Assembly: GCF_000286315.1 (NCBI RefSeq)
Contig: NZ_ALJG01000345.1
Coordinates: forward strand, 1 to 33,599
Direction: 5' to 3'
Length of the DNA stretch: 33,599 nucleotides
From: Paenisporosarcina sp. TG20
GTDB lineage: Bacteria; Bacillota; Bacilli; Bacillales_A; Planococcaceae
The translations under genes and the position numbers were made by a program. Below the pieces are notes generated by a model. That model saw nothing but the letters and a program-made list of their open reading frames with translations. It had not been told where the DNA came from and did no database searches. Of the stretch, positions 17,034 through 25,122 are shown piece after piece. Numbering within the stretch: the first letter of the stretch is position 1; every line of letters begins with the position of its first letter.

Positions 17034-17726
17034 ATAACTGTGTGGAAACAACAAATAGTTAAGAACGCAATGGAGCGTATCGCGAAGATACCACACGTAC
17101 CTGTTCATCCTGTCAAAGGAATGGACAACCCATGGCGCTACCGCAATAAATCACAAATTCCATTCGCTTTACAAGATGGACGAGTAGTTGCAGGCTTTTA
17201 TCAAACGCGTTCGCATGAAATTGCAAATACTGATATTTGTATCATTCAAACAGAAGAAGCAGATCACATACTTCGTGATAAGGCCGACTTGGCATTACTC
17301 CATATAATGAAAAAACACACCAAGGCATGTTACGCCATGTCGTCAATCGTAAAGGACGCGCAACAGGCGAAATCATGGTCGTCCCCATTACGAAGAAAAA
17401 GAAGTTCCCACAAAGGGACAAAACAATAGAAAAATTTCGAAGCGGATGCTGCAGAAGTGGTCATCCCTAAATGGTACAAAGATGGCATCAAAGCCGACGT
17501 ACTAGTAGTCGATCCTCCACGCAAAGGATGCGACGAAGCATTGCTTCAAACGATATTGAAACAAAAACCCAAACGCGTTGTTTATGTATCATGTAACCCA
17601 GTAACGCTTGCAAGGGACTTAATGATTTTAGAAGATGGTGGATACGCTACACAAGAATTACAGCCAGTTGATATGTTCCCACAAACTACTCATGTTGAGT
17701 GTGTTGCTTGGTTGAAATTAACTTGA
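17034..17726 (+). pseudogene. rlmCD: Gutted duplicate of rlmCD
   Basis: The sequence is more than 90% identical by eye to parts of rlmCD. It starts abruptly at the codons for WKQQ (residue ~97), so the TRAM domain and three of the iron-sulfur cysteines are absent. A ~13-bp deletion after ILRD shifts the frame, and a ~380-bp deletion removes residues ~231-359 including the SAM loop. The 3' end with DPPRKG and [11 protein letters not shown] is preserved up to the end of the coding sequence. Short open frames within it (17022-17429 and 17457-17726) are remnants. It cannot encode an active methyltransferase. Confidence 0.92.
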
Positions 17727-17758
17727 AACAAAATTCGAAATTGAAAAGAGAATGCAAA

Positions 17759-18385
17759 ATGGATTTATTAGAAAAATATAAAGAATACAGAAAACTACAA
17801 GTTGATTTAAATTCGAATATTTTGGAAAAGTGCGTTGATAAAGTGAAATTTAATAAGGCAATAGAAATTATGGGAATTGCCAAAAATAATGAAATTGTTA
17901 TTGAATCTAACTATGAGAAGGAAGTAATTCTAGACTTCAATATTTAAGGAAATATAAGAAATGGTGGGAACTCTGTATCTGAATATATAGAGCAAGCGAA
18001 AGATATTAGTGAACAGGAAGTCGAATTATTAGCTGCAATGGAAAAAACAGATAATTTACTATATGAAATTACGAAGATTGATAAAGAAAATGGAGTTCTT
18101 TTCCTAAAAGAAGTATTAAGTAATAATGATGCTGTCCAAGTAGTAGATGTAGGATTGAGTTCAGGTTTAAATGAAAATATGCTTGTGTTTACGAGGTTAA
18201 TTCATCTCGGTGAATTTAGCATGACATCAGGTTTAGTCTATTATTTTTTGGCGGACCATAAACAGTACCTGATTAAACGAAGTGCAAAATTTATGAAGAA
18301 AGTTAACAGTGGGGATCCATCAGTTGATCGATTTATTGCATTTTTTAAACTCAATAGATTAGATGGGGTTGCAACCTTGAATTAA
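17759..18385 (+). pseudogene. Hypothetical protein gene interrupted by one in-frame TAA
   Basis: One frame runs from ATG 17759 (after AAAAGAGAA) to TAA at 18383-18385, broken only by TAA at 17945-17947. The first part reads MDLLEKYKEYRKLQVDLN and ends in LDFNI; the second begins GNIRNGGNSVSEYIEQAKDI and ends in FIAFFKLNRLDGV. Continuity of composition across the stop suggests one former protein of about 208 residues. It has no signal peptide or membrane segment. I do not recognise a named family, although I recall similar stand-alone Bacillales proteins. The gene begins 33 bp after the decayed rlmCD copy. An internal ATG at 18038 could give the C-terminal 115 residues. Confidence 0.65.
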
Positions 18386-18492
18386 AAGCATAGCTTTTTA
18401 CATGATCTGAACGTCAAGTATTTCGCAGATTTGCATGGATACATTTCAAGTAGATACATCATGAACTTTATAATGAAAGGGGAGATGTACTG

Positions 18493-18993
18493 ATGAAAAG
18501 TAAGTCACTAACAGTACCAAAAGAGATGCAGGATAAATACAATGAAATCACAGAAATTATAAGAGGATTTTGCAAAGAAAATTTGAACGAAGAGTATCAG
18601 CTATTAGGCTTCCAGTTGTGCGCCGCATTATGCAGAAAACGACCTTCCCCCATTGTAAAAGGAAAAGCTAACGTATGGGCATGTGGCATCGTACATGCAA
18701 TAGGAACGGTTAATTTTCTTTTTGATCCTGCTCAAAGTCCTACTATGAAAGTGAACGAGTTATATTCAAAATTTGGGGTAAGTGGAAGTACAGGAAGTGC
18801 AAAGTCAAAACTAATAAGAGATATGATGAAAATAGGCATTTTTGATCCAACTTGGACACTCCTAAGTAAAATGGAGAATAATGAAATGGTTTGGATGATA
18901 ACAGTGAATGGATTTATTATAGACGCCCGAAATGCACCTAGAGAAATACAAGAAGAAGCATATCGAAAAGGTTTGATTCCATACATATCATGA
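18493..18993 (+). CDS. DUF6398 domain protein
   Basis: A 166-residue soluble protein. The block with CAALCRKRPSPIVKGK, VWACGIVHAIGTVNFLFDP and a helix-turn-like KFGVSGSTGSAKSKLIRDMM is characteristic of DUF6398, a family often found next to SEC-C-motif proteins in Firmicutes. No catalytic residues are evident; the GSTGSAKSK stretch resembles a DNA-binding helix-turn more than a P-loop. GGGGAGATG 7 nt before the ATG is a good ribosome site. The SEC-C gene at 19594 lies downstream on the same strand, beyond a strong terminator. Confidence 0.78.
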   Translation: MKSKSLTVPKEMQDKYNEITEIIRGFCKENLNEEYQLLGFQLCAALCRKRPSPIVKGKANVWACGIVHAIGTVNFLFDPAQSPTMKVNELYSKFGVSGSTGSAKSKLIRDMMKIGIFDPTWTLLSKMENNEMVWMITVNGFIIDARNAPREIQEEAYRKGLIPYIS

Positions 18994-19072
18994 AAATAGG
19001 TTAGAAACAGAGTAGTACCAAAAATAGAAGAACAGTTTCTCAAGGAACCACTAGATTACGATTATTTATTCG

Positions 19073-19123
19073 AAAACAGCCCCAAGAGCAGAATTGCTAT
19101 TGGGGCTGTTTTCATTTTTTTTT
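19073..19123 (+). terminator. Strong intrinsic terminator after the DUF6398 gene
   Basis: AAAACAGCCCCAA (19073-19085) pairs perfectly with TTGGGGCTGTTTT (19100-19112), followed by a 9-10 nt T-run. Confidence 0.93.
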
Positions 19124-19205
19124 GCATCTACTGTATTCAAGAAATTATTTGTTGTATCCACAACATATGCCACTTTGTGTCAATTCTGTTATTTAACCAT
19201 AAAAA

Positions 19206-19237
19206 AACCCATCCTTGAGTTAGAGCTCAGATGGGTT
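19206..19237 (-). terminator. Hairpin with minus-strand T-run
   Basis: AACCCATC pairs with GATGGGTT, with an inner TGAG/CTCA stem. On the minus strand it is followed by seven T. No minus-strand gene lies just upstream, so it may be part of a larger RNA structure with the next hairpins. Confidence 0.65.
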
Positions 19238-19285
19238 AATCCTATTTCAGCCAATCCCTCTTGAAGGGAACCTACTATTACTTGG

Positions 19286-19320
19286 ACCGTTTGGTGTAAC
19301 AGCACTAAATGGTCTTTTTT
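19286..19320 (+). terminator. Intrinsic terminator without an obvious upstream gene
   Basis: GACCGTTTGGTG (19286-19297) pairs with CACTAAATGGTC (12 bp, two G-U), then TTTTTT. Together with the CCCTCTTGAAGGG hairpin (about 19256-19268) and the 19206 hairpin it could end a small RNA or leader. Confidence 0.75.
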
Positions 19321-19593
19321 CTTGTACTCAATATCTGATTTCATTATTACAAAGAATTTATGTGTATCAACCTAGAGGTAGTAGTGAACAGTGTCAAAGT
19401 GATAGATACCTGTGTGAAAAACAACTCTGATTATACACTACAATTATATGAAGAATTTCATGGACACTAGTAAAGTTGTTCTCTTGTTCAAATTGGAGTT
19501 AAGAATCAGGTATAATGTGGTGTATGATTAATCCGAAACAGGAACGGATATTAATTAACCTGTAACGAGTAAACAAAAGTGGAGGAATATAAA

Positions 19594-19863
19594 TTGGCTA
19601 AATTAGGGACGAAAAATAAACCAGTTATAGTACGTGTAGCTACCGAAGAAAGAGCAAGTGAAATATATGACTTATGTGAAAGAAATGGATGGAAGGTTGT
19701 TATTGGAATTGAACCTGACAAACCAGAAGATCTTTCTGATATACAAAGATTGTCAGGTGTGCAAGTTGAAAATACAAAAACGATTGTAAACGATGTAGAA
19801 ATTGGCAGAAATGATCCTTGTATTTGCGGCAGTGGTAAGAAGTATAAAAAGTGTTGTGGCTAA
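19594..19863 (+). CDS. SWIM/SEC-C metal-binding protein, PBPRA1643 family
   Basis: An 89-residue protein. The N-terminal part ([41 protein letters not shown]) and the C-terminal zinc-binding SEC-C motif [18 protein letters not shown] match the PBPRA1643-type SEC-C family, whose function is unknown; SEC-C motifs elsewhere (SecA C-terminus) bind zinc and mediate protein contacts. TTG at 19594 is the likely start because GTGGAGG (19579-19585) is its ribosome site; reading from GTG 19579 would place the start on the Shine-Dalgarno itself. Confidence 0.82.
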   Translation: MAKLGTKNKPVIVRVATEERASEIYDLCERNGWKVVIGIEPDKPEDLSDIQRLSGVQVENTKTIVNDVEIGRNDPCICGSGKKYKKCCG

Positions 19864-19884
19864 TAATCGTTTTACTTCCTTAAG

Positions 19885-19927
19885 TGGTATAGAGACGGAT
19901 ACCATCGTTGCTTCCTGGGCAACGTCT
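19885..19927 (+). other. Possible pseudoknotted RNA structure
   Basis: TGGTAT (19885-19890) pairs with ATACCA (19899-19904); its loop contains AGACG (19893-19897), which is complementary to CGTCT (19923-19927) just after a second hairpin GTTGC/GCAAC (19907-19911/19919-19923). The surrounding ~120 nt is richer in G+C than nearby intergenic DNA and has no reading frame. I cannot match it to a known riboswitch or ribozyme class. Confidence 0.35.
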
Positions 19928-20265
19928 GAATGAACCCATCTCGTGTGGACCCGTGGCGACTTTGTCAAAAACAAAGATGAATATTTCAACTTACATGATT
20001 GTTAGTAACACAGAGATACCTAATCGATAATTGGGAGTCGAATAGTATTGTTAAGGGTGGCGCCACTTAAATTATGATTACTTACGAGATTGATAATTCA
20101 TGCAGATTGTAGCTACGCGAAACCAATTAACTAACCTTTTAAGAAATTTAAACATGCAATAGTAGTGTATAATTTGAATAGTTTATCGCACAGGTACCTG
20201 ACACCAATTCAAATATAGTTGTTAGACCTCAGTTATATCCCTAATAATTTCACTCCATACGAAAA

Positions 20266-21024
20266 TTAAAAATAGATGAGCTCTCCATCTTTAGGAATAG
20301 TCACTGAATCTAACACGTTATGTGCCACTAGATACTGAAATAAATCCTTTCTTGTTAACGTGCAGTGGCTTATTGCATCCATATGCACAGCTACAATTTT
20401 GGATGAGGGTGATACGTGTAAGACTTTAATGATATCTTTTGGGGTCATCGTGATAATCGAACCGAGCAGTAATTGTGCTCTTGGTGTATTTACTATACAT
20501 ACTTGCGGTTGGTATTGCTTAAAAACTTCGTTGAGTTGGTCTGTGAAAATGCAATCCCCTACTATATAAAGGGATTCTACGTCTGAAGTGCTCAGAATAA
20601 ATCCGGATACTGGTCCTAGCAGTCGACCTACTATTCCCTTCGCATGCTGGCCACTAATCCTTTTAAAATTAATTCCATACCATTGACTGGTATCGTCTAT
20701 TGGATAGACGTTGTTGAAACCACAGGATTTAATATATTTTTGATCAGCTGGTTGGCAAAAGACTGGGACATGTTTGTTTAGAACTTTCTTTGCCATTTTA
20801 TCAAAGTGATCAAAGTGAAGATGAGTTAGTAAAATTGCATCAATATTTTCAAAAATACCTAACTCTACAGGCAGAGGCACAATTGGATTTCTCTTTAAAG
20901 ACCTTGTAAAAGGTACAGGGGGCAGTTCCCCTACGTCACTTAGCATCGGATCGACGAGAATCTTTTTACCATTTATTAGAATAAGCGACGTTGCATTACG
21001 TATATGTTGAATGGACAAAGTCAT
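20266..21024 (-). CDS. MBL-fold hydrolase in a TetR-controlled operon
   Basis: A 252-residue metallo-beta-lactamase-fold protein. The HLHFDH motif (68-73), a GQHAKG histidine, GDCIFTD and a C-terminal VAVHMDAISHCTLTR segment define the metal site as in UlaG/RomA-like hydrolases. The first 30 residues form the usual beta-strands that lead to VDPMLSD. I place the start at ATG 21024, with AGGAG about 10 nt upstream; an earlier TTG at 21090 has no ribosome site. It follows the alpha/beta hydrolase gene by about 70 bp on the same strand and probably shares its TetR-controlled promoter. Substrate unknown, probably a lactone or ester-like xenobiotic (inference). Confidence 0.82.
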   Translation of the reverse strand: MTLSIQHIRNATSLILINGKKILVDPMLSDVGELPPVPFTRSLKRNPIVPLPVELGIFENIDAILLTHLHFDHFDKMAKKVLNKHVPVFCQPADQKYIKSCGFNNVYPIDDTSQWYGINFKRISGQHAKGIVGRLLGPVSGFILSTSDVESLYIVGDCIFTDQLNEVFKQYQPQVCIVNTPRAQLLLGSIITMTPKDIIKVLHVSPSSKIVAVHMDAISHCTLTRKDLFQYLVAHNVLDSVTIPKDGELIYF

Positions 21025-21095
21025 GGTCAACCATCTCCTAATTACTTTTTGTGGAAAAGGGTGAAGAAGAAAATCGTTCACCACCCTCAAAAACC

Positions 21096-21917
21096 TTATA
21101 TTTGATTAAAATGTTGTGTAAGTAGAGAACCATATTCTTTTGGTGCTTCCAAGGGCGTAAAATGACCTACTTCTGGAATGATGTGAAAGGAAGCATGCGG
21201 CAACTCTTCGTTTTTTAACTTAAGTCCAAATTCTGGGTAAATGTAGGTATCATTCTCTCCAAAAATGATGGTTATAGGAATAGACAGAGATTCCGCCAAG
21301 TTTCCACGGTACATTTCGAGTTTCTGCATATCTCCAGAGCGGTATAAATCTAACGTAACTTTTTCATTGAGTGGACCAGAAAACAGTTCATAAAAATCCC
21401 CAACAATTGCTTGTGATACATTTGGTACTGATTTTTTCATAAAACCATCAAATACAGTTTTGTTTTGCAGAAATGCAACCCATTGCTCTCCGCCGCCATT
21501 CGAACGTATTATCTGAGCATCTTTATGCCAAACATAATCAGGACTAAAAGTACCATCTGAAATAACCAAACTTCGCACACGCCCAGGATGGGTACAAGCC
21601 CACCTGGTTCCTATCAGAACCCCCCAGTCATGAGTGACCAGATGAAATTGCTCAATAGAAAGTTCAGCAACAAAATCGCTTATAAATTCCATATATCGCT
21701 CCCATGTAGACGGTTCATCGAAGGCTACACTTTGTCCGAAACCTGGAAGATCTGGAGCAATAGCTCTGTACCCAGCCTTCTGAACGACCAAGGCTGCTTC
21801 ACTCCATAACAAGGAGGATTCAGGAAATCCATGTAAAAACAGTACCGCTGGTGCATTAGAACTGCCGTAATCCAAATAGTAAGTTTCTTTCCCACGAACT
21901 GTCATAAGTTTCTTCAC
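21096..21917 (-). CDS. Alpha/beta hydrolase, haloalkane dehalogenase/epoxide hydrolase type
   Basis: A 273-residue alpha/beta hydrolase. LFLHGFPES provides the oxyanion region, and VTHDWGV (Asp97) shows an aspartate nucleophile in place of Ser, as in haloalkane dehalogenases and epoxide hydrolases. FGENDTYI and VGHFTPLEAP supply the acid and the catalytic His (near 250). So the reaction is likely an Asp-ester mechanism on an epoxide or C-halogen bond; which one cannot be decided without the halide-binding residues aligned. The start is GTG 21917 with GGAGG 8 nt upstream (a TTG one codon earlier is possible). First gene of an operon with the MBL hydrolase, divergent from a TetR gene and with a TetR-type operator at its promoter. 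Confidence 0.83.
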   Translation of the reverse strand: MKKLMTVRGKETYYLDYGSSNAPAVLFLHGFPESSLLWSEAALVVQKAGYRAIAPDLPGFGQSVAFDEPSTWERYMEFISDFVAELSIEQFHLVTHDWGVLIGTRWACTHPGRVRSLVISDGTFSPDYVWHKDAQIIRSNGGGEQWVAFLQNKTVFDGFMKKSVPNVSQAIVGDFYELFSGPLNEKVTLDLYRSGDMQKLEMYRGNLAESLSIPITIIFGENDTYIYPEFGLKLKNEELPHASFHIIPEVGHFTPLEAPKEYGSLLTQHFNQI

Positions 21918-21942
21918 CAATAAATCCTCCTTTATTTTTAAA

Positions 21943-21953
21943 ACCGACCGGTC
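21943..21953 (-). promoter_or_regulatory. Putative TetR operator, hydrolase side
   Basis: On the minus strand the site reads GACCGGTCGGT, matching GACCNNNCGGT. It lies just downstream of the -10 element, near the transcription start. The same pattern occurs before the tetR gene. Confidence 0.65.
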
Positions 21954-21960
21954 TCTTTTT

Positions 21961-21988
21961 AATATAGCATAGCGTTTTTTTTCTGCAA
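21961..21988 (-). promoter_or_regulatory. Promoter of the hydrolase operon
   Basis: Minus-strand TTGCAG (-35, at 21983-21988) and TATATT (-10, at 21961-21966) are 16 bp apart, followed by the operator. Confidence 0.6.
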
Positions 21989-22015
21989 GGGTTTTATTGC
22001 TTAAAAGCTCTCTTC

Positions 22016-22043
22016 TTGTATATTCATTTAAAAGAAGTATAAT
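22016..22043 (+). promoter_or_regulatory. Promoter of the tetR gene
   Basis: TTGTAT (22016-22021) and a perfect TATAAT (22038-22043) are separated by 16 bp. The operator at 22051 covers the expected start site. Confidence 0.7.
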
Positions 22044-22050
22044 AATTTAA

Positions 22051-22061
22051 GACCATTCGGT
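22051..22061 (+). promoter_or_regulatory. Putative TetR operator, tetR side
   Basis: GACCATTCGGT matches GACCNNNCGGT, the same pattern as the site at 21943-21953 on the other side of the divergent promoters. It implies autorepression. Confidence 0.65.
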
Positions 22062-22082
22062 ACTTTTTAAGGAGGGGTTTTA

Positions 22083-22718
22083 ATGCGTAAAGGACAAATA
22101 ACCAAAGAACATATAATCCGCGAATCTGCTGGTTTATTTAATACCAAAGGATATACAGGCGCATCTCTATCTGAAATTATTGATCGTAGCGGTGTTCACA
22201 AAGGGGGCATTTACAATCATTTTGAAAATAAAGATGAAATTGCACTTGCCGCTTTTGACTATTCTGTTTCAAAAATTCTGGATTTCCTCTCAAAAGCACT
22301 TGAGAACACAACCACCTCAAAAGAAAGATTATTGGCAATCTGTGATGTTTATATAGATATCATTGAAAGCAATACTATAGAAGGTGGATGTCCAATATTA
22401 AATACAGCTATTGAAAGCGACGATGGACACCCCTTTCTTAAAGAACGAGCTCAACAGGCGATGAAAGTTTTCATTGGAAAATTAAAAGTAATCGTAGACA
22501 GTGGAATTGATAATAAAGAATTTAGAAGTAATATAAATTCTGAGGAGATATGTACCTATATTATTGCGGTGATAGAAGGTGGCGTTATGCTCAGTAAATT
22601 ATTTGATGATAGCATTTACATTCGACATTGCGTGAGTAATGTACAGCAGTATATCGATGGTCAAATGTTGAACGTGGAATTTATGTCGTCACAGCAATTA
22701 AAAGAGGACATTAAGTAA
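22083..22718 (+). CDS. TetR family transcriptional repressor
   Basis: A 211-residue TetR-type regulator. The N-terminal helix-turn-helix is clear (residues ~8-47: HIIRESAGLFNTKGYTGAS, then SGVHKGGIYNHFENKDEI). The C-terminal ligand-binding part (GGCPILNTAIESDD, VIEGGVMLSKL) resembles the TetR_C_11/YxaF-LmrA branch, which senses small aromatic or lipophilic compounds. Divergent from a hydrolase operon; twin GACCNNNCGGT sites in the shared intergenic region indicate it represses both directions until an effector binds. AAGGAGG precedes the ATG. The gene ends at a long terminator. Confidence 0.88.
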   Translation: MRKGQITKEHIIRESAGLFNTKGYTGASLSEIIDRSGVHKGGIYNHFENKDEIALAAFDYSVSKILDFLSKALENTTTSKERLLAICDVYIDIIESNTIEGGCPILNTAIESDDGHPFLKERAQQAMKVFIGKLKVIVDSGIDNKEFRSNINSEEICTYIIAVIEGGVMLSKLFDDSIYIRHCVSNVQQYIDGQMLNVEFMSSQQLKEDIK

Positions 22719-22783
22719 TAGGTACCTGTTACTCGAGTGGACATTTAATCAAATCGGTCGCTTGGTTGGAGTTGGTATAATAG

Positions 22784-22824
22784 AAAAGCAGATGATATAG
22801 AAAATATCTATATCATCTGCTTTT
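22784..22824 (+). terminator. Long intrinsic terminator after tetR
   Basis: AAAAGCAGATGATATA pairs perfectly with TATATCATCTGCTTTT (16 bp, 9-nt loop), with T residues after it. Confidence 0.9.
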
Positions 22825-23043
22825 CTGTTTATAAAAATACCATTTAGGACAGATTTTAGTTAAAATAAACACTAACCGATTTTTAAAATAGGTTTTCACA
22901 AAATATAAAATGTCCAAATGTACTTGTGTTTGATAATAAGTTATTGAGCATGATATAAGTGTAAAAGAAGTGGAACATTAGACATTGTATTTTTTGACCG
23001 AGGGTTTGAAGTTGTATTCATTATGAGAGGATTTTGATTTAAT

Positions 23044-24006
23044 ATGATAGATAATTTTTGGCGTGATTTACCACGACCATTTTTTGTACTTGCACCAATG
23101 GAAGATGTGACAGATGTTGTTTTTCGTCAGGTAGTAAGTAAGGCTGGTCGACCGGATGTATTTTTCACAGAGTTTACAAATTCGGATAGCTATTGTCATC
23201 CAGAGGGCATTAAAAGTGTGCGTGGCCGTTTAATTTTTACAGAAGATGAACAGCCAATGGTGGCACATATTTGGGGGGATAATCCCGAATATTTCCGTCA
23301 AATGAGTATTGGCATGGCAGAGCTTGGATTTAAAGGCATTGATATTAATATGGGCTGCCCTGTACCGAATGTGGCAACGAGAGGGAAAGGTAGTGGCCTT
23401 ATTCTGCATCCAGACGTCGCGGCAGAACTTATTCAAGCTGCAAAAGCGGGCGGACTGCCTATCAGCGTGAAAACACGACTTGGCTATAACGATGTAAATG
23501 AGTGGGAGGAGTGGCTAACGCATATTTTAAAACAGGATATTGCTAACCTTTCTATTCATTTACGTACAAGAAAGGAAATGAGCAAAGTAGATGCGCATTG
23601 GGAGCTAATTCCGGAAATTAAAAAATTACGTGACCGTATCGCACCAAATACGCTACTAACAATCAATGGAGACATTCCTGACCGTCAAACTGGACTGCAA
23701 CTTGCTGAACAATATGGTATTGACGGCGTGATGATCGGGCGAGGTATTTTTACAAATCCTTTTGCTTTTGAAAAAGAGCCAAAAGAGCATAGCAGAAAAG
23801 AATACCTCGATCTATTAAGATTGCAGCTTGATCTTCAAGATCAATATGCGGAAGCACTGCCACGTTCAATCACGGGGCTTCATCGTTTTTTCAAAATTTA
23901 TGTCAAAGGATTCAGTGGAGCTGCTGAATTAAGAAATCAATTGATGAATACGAAATCAACAGATGAAGTGCGTGCATTGCTTGATAACTTTGAAAAAGAA
24001 TGTTGA
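23044..24006 (+). CDS. tRNA-dihydrouridine synthase
   Basis: A 320-residue flavin-dependent Dus family enzyme that reduces uridine to dihydrouridine in tRNA. The FMN-binding TIM barrel starts with [12 protein letters not shown]; the catalytic acid is in [10 protein letters not shown] (Cys105); KTRLGYN, IHLRTR and GVMIGRG complete the FMN and phosphate sites. A helical C-terminal domain (about 245-320) follows. It is closest to the bacterial DusC-like/second-Dus group rather than DusB; the modified position is not predictable. The ATG has GAGAGGA about 12 nt upstream, somewhat far. The gene is directly followed by a remnant of the rlmCD 3' end. Its third-position G+C looks higher than that of neighbours. 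Confidence 0.86.
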   Translation: MIDNFWRDLPRPFFVLAPMEDVTDVVFRQVVSKAGRPDVFFTEFTNSDSYCHPEGIKSVRGRLIFTEDEQPMVAHIWGDNPEYFRQMSIGMAELGFKGIDINMGCPVPNVATRGKGSGLILHPDVAAELIQAAKAGGLPISVKTRLGYNDVNEWEEWLTHILKQDIANLSIHLRTRKEMSKVDAHWELIPEIKKLRDRIAPNTLLTINGDIPDRQTGLQLAEQYGIDGVMIGRGIFTNPFAFEKEPKEHSRKEYLDLLRLQLDLQDQYAEALPRSITGLHRFFKIYVKGFSGAAELRNQLMNTKSTDEVRALLDNFEKEC

Positions 24007-24187
24007 TGGGACGGGGACAGTGAAGTGATGTAACTCTCAAAAAGTTAGAGAAAAATGAATCACATCAACCCATGTGTACTTACTTTATTCAGTTTCAAGT
24101 TCTTTGTAGCTGGCAACTTTTGTTTTGAACAATTCTGTTTTCTAAAAGAAAAATATTTTAAGGATGTAATAAACCCACCAGCACCCT

Positions 24188-24260
24188 TGTGTTGCCACAT
24201 ACACTCTGCACATTTTAAGTGTGTGGCTTGGTTGGAATTAAAGAGTTAAATCGTAAATTG
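24188..24260 (+). pseudogene. Third remnant of the rlmCD 3' end
   Basis: The sequence aligns with rlmCD from codons [12 protein letters not shown] to past its stop: here HSAHFKCVAWLELKS then TAA. The 3' flank GAGTTAAATCGTAA...GAAGTCCTG is also shared with 16431-16455. Nothing of the upstream gene survives. It is the same segment preserved at the end of the second copy (17673-17726). Confidence 0.78.
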
Positions 24261-24261
24261 A

Positions 24262-24298
24262 AGTCCTGGAGTCAGCTTTAGATTCTAGGTCTTTTTTT
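24262..24298 (+). terminator. Terminator after the dus gene / rlmCD remnant
   Basis: AGTCCTGGAGTC pairs imperfectly with GATTCTAGGTCT (G-U pairs), followed by TTTTTTT. It is homologous in position to the hairpin after rlmCD. Confidence 0.65.
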
Positions 24299-24485
24299 AT
24301 TGGGAAATCCCTTTTTGGGGGAAGAGATCATCGAAAAATTCTACCGTTATAGTCACTGGACTAAGTATAAGTATTCCCTTTAATAAACGCTTCGGAGCTT
24401 TGTGGTGGATGCCTCCCGCGAGAAGCCAGACACCCAAAGGAAAGAACGTAAATTATCATGCTTAGTTGGGATCTTTTAATTAGTG
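24299..24485. other. Intergenic region with possible repeat remnant
   Basis: No reading frame. A GC-richer patch (about 24385-24440, with TGGTGGATGCCTCCCGCGAG) may be a fragment of a Bacillales-type intergenic repeat like the one at 31437-31624, but the match is weak. Confidence 0.3.
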
Positions 24486-25103
24486 TTAATCCAAATGCTC
24501 TTTAGGTTTTTCTTTATGCTTTCTATCTTTAACCTCAGTAAATATGTTATCTGACACACTTGTTTTAGTTTTTAATGTTTCATTTGGAGGAGTAGATTGA
24601 TTCGATTCAATCAGCGCTTTTAGCATCTGGATGTCCGCTTTTGTAGCGTATTGTTTATCAGACTTTAACATATATCCTAACTGACCGTTCGATTCTATAG
24701 TAGCCCATTGTAAATCAGTAAAATGCTGAATGTTTTGTTGTCTCATTCGTACTTCAAGCATATCAACCGTTAACCGCAGCTTCTTTAAATTGGTTTCATT
24801 TATTTGACCATTTTCAACTACTACAAGGCCTTTCCCATAAATTAGAGTTTCAAGAGCATTTGATTTCAAAACGATATATTCAATAACAATAAGTGTAGCT
24901 ACCATTAAAAATGTAATCACCATTGTAATCCAAATGTTCCTATCGCCGACAGGTTGAATAATTAATGACCCAACAGCTATCATCATGACAGTCTGAGCAA
25001 CAGTAAGCTGTGAGATTGATTTTCTTCCAGCTAATCGTAAAATCAGGATTCCGCCTATCACGACGACAATAGCTTTCCATATGAAATGTAAATCCAAAAA
25101 CAT
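24486..25103 (-). CDS. DUF421 (YetF-like) membrane protein
   Basis: A 205-residue protein: three membrane segments in the first 80 residues (AIVVVIGGILILRLAGRKSISQL is the family hallmark, with LAGRK and the QL-TVAQ stretch), then a cytosolic domain starting LIYGKGLVVVENGQI and including RMRQQNI, then a Lys-rich tail. This is the YetF/DUF421 organisation of Bacillus, proteins linked to spore and cell-envelope functions but without a defined activity. The ribosome site AAAAGAGG lies 3-4 nt before the ATG, rather close. The gene follows the CLC transporter by 19 bp on the same strand and is probably co-transcribed. Confidence 0.82.
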   Translation of the reverse strand: MFLDLHFIWKAIVVVIGGILILRLAGRKSISQLTVAQTVMMIAVGSLIIQPVGDRNIWITMVITFLMVATLIVIEYIVLKSNALETLIYGKGLVVVENGQINETNLKKLRLTVDMLEVRMRQQNIQHFTDLQWATIESNGQLGYMLKSDKQYATKADIQMLKALIESNQSTPPNETLKTKTSVSDNIFTEVKDRKHKEKPKEHLD

Positions 25104-25122
25104 CGCCTCTTTTCAAATGTTT

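Noticed and set aside
19885-19960. Pistol ribozyme or a known riboswitch
   Set aside because: The loop-to-3' pairing and a GTTGC element recall pistol ribozymes, but the conserved core order and cleavage-site sequence do not fit.
24055-24249. 64-codon frame after dus as a gene
   Set aside because: Its C-terminus is just the rlmCD 3' end remnant, and the rest has no protein-like character or ribosome site.
16621-24298. A defined integrative element between rlmCD 3'-end repeats
   Set aside because: No integrase, recombinase or transposase gene is present between the copies, so a specific mobile element cannot be named; kept only as a hypothesis.
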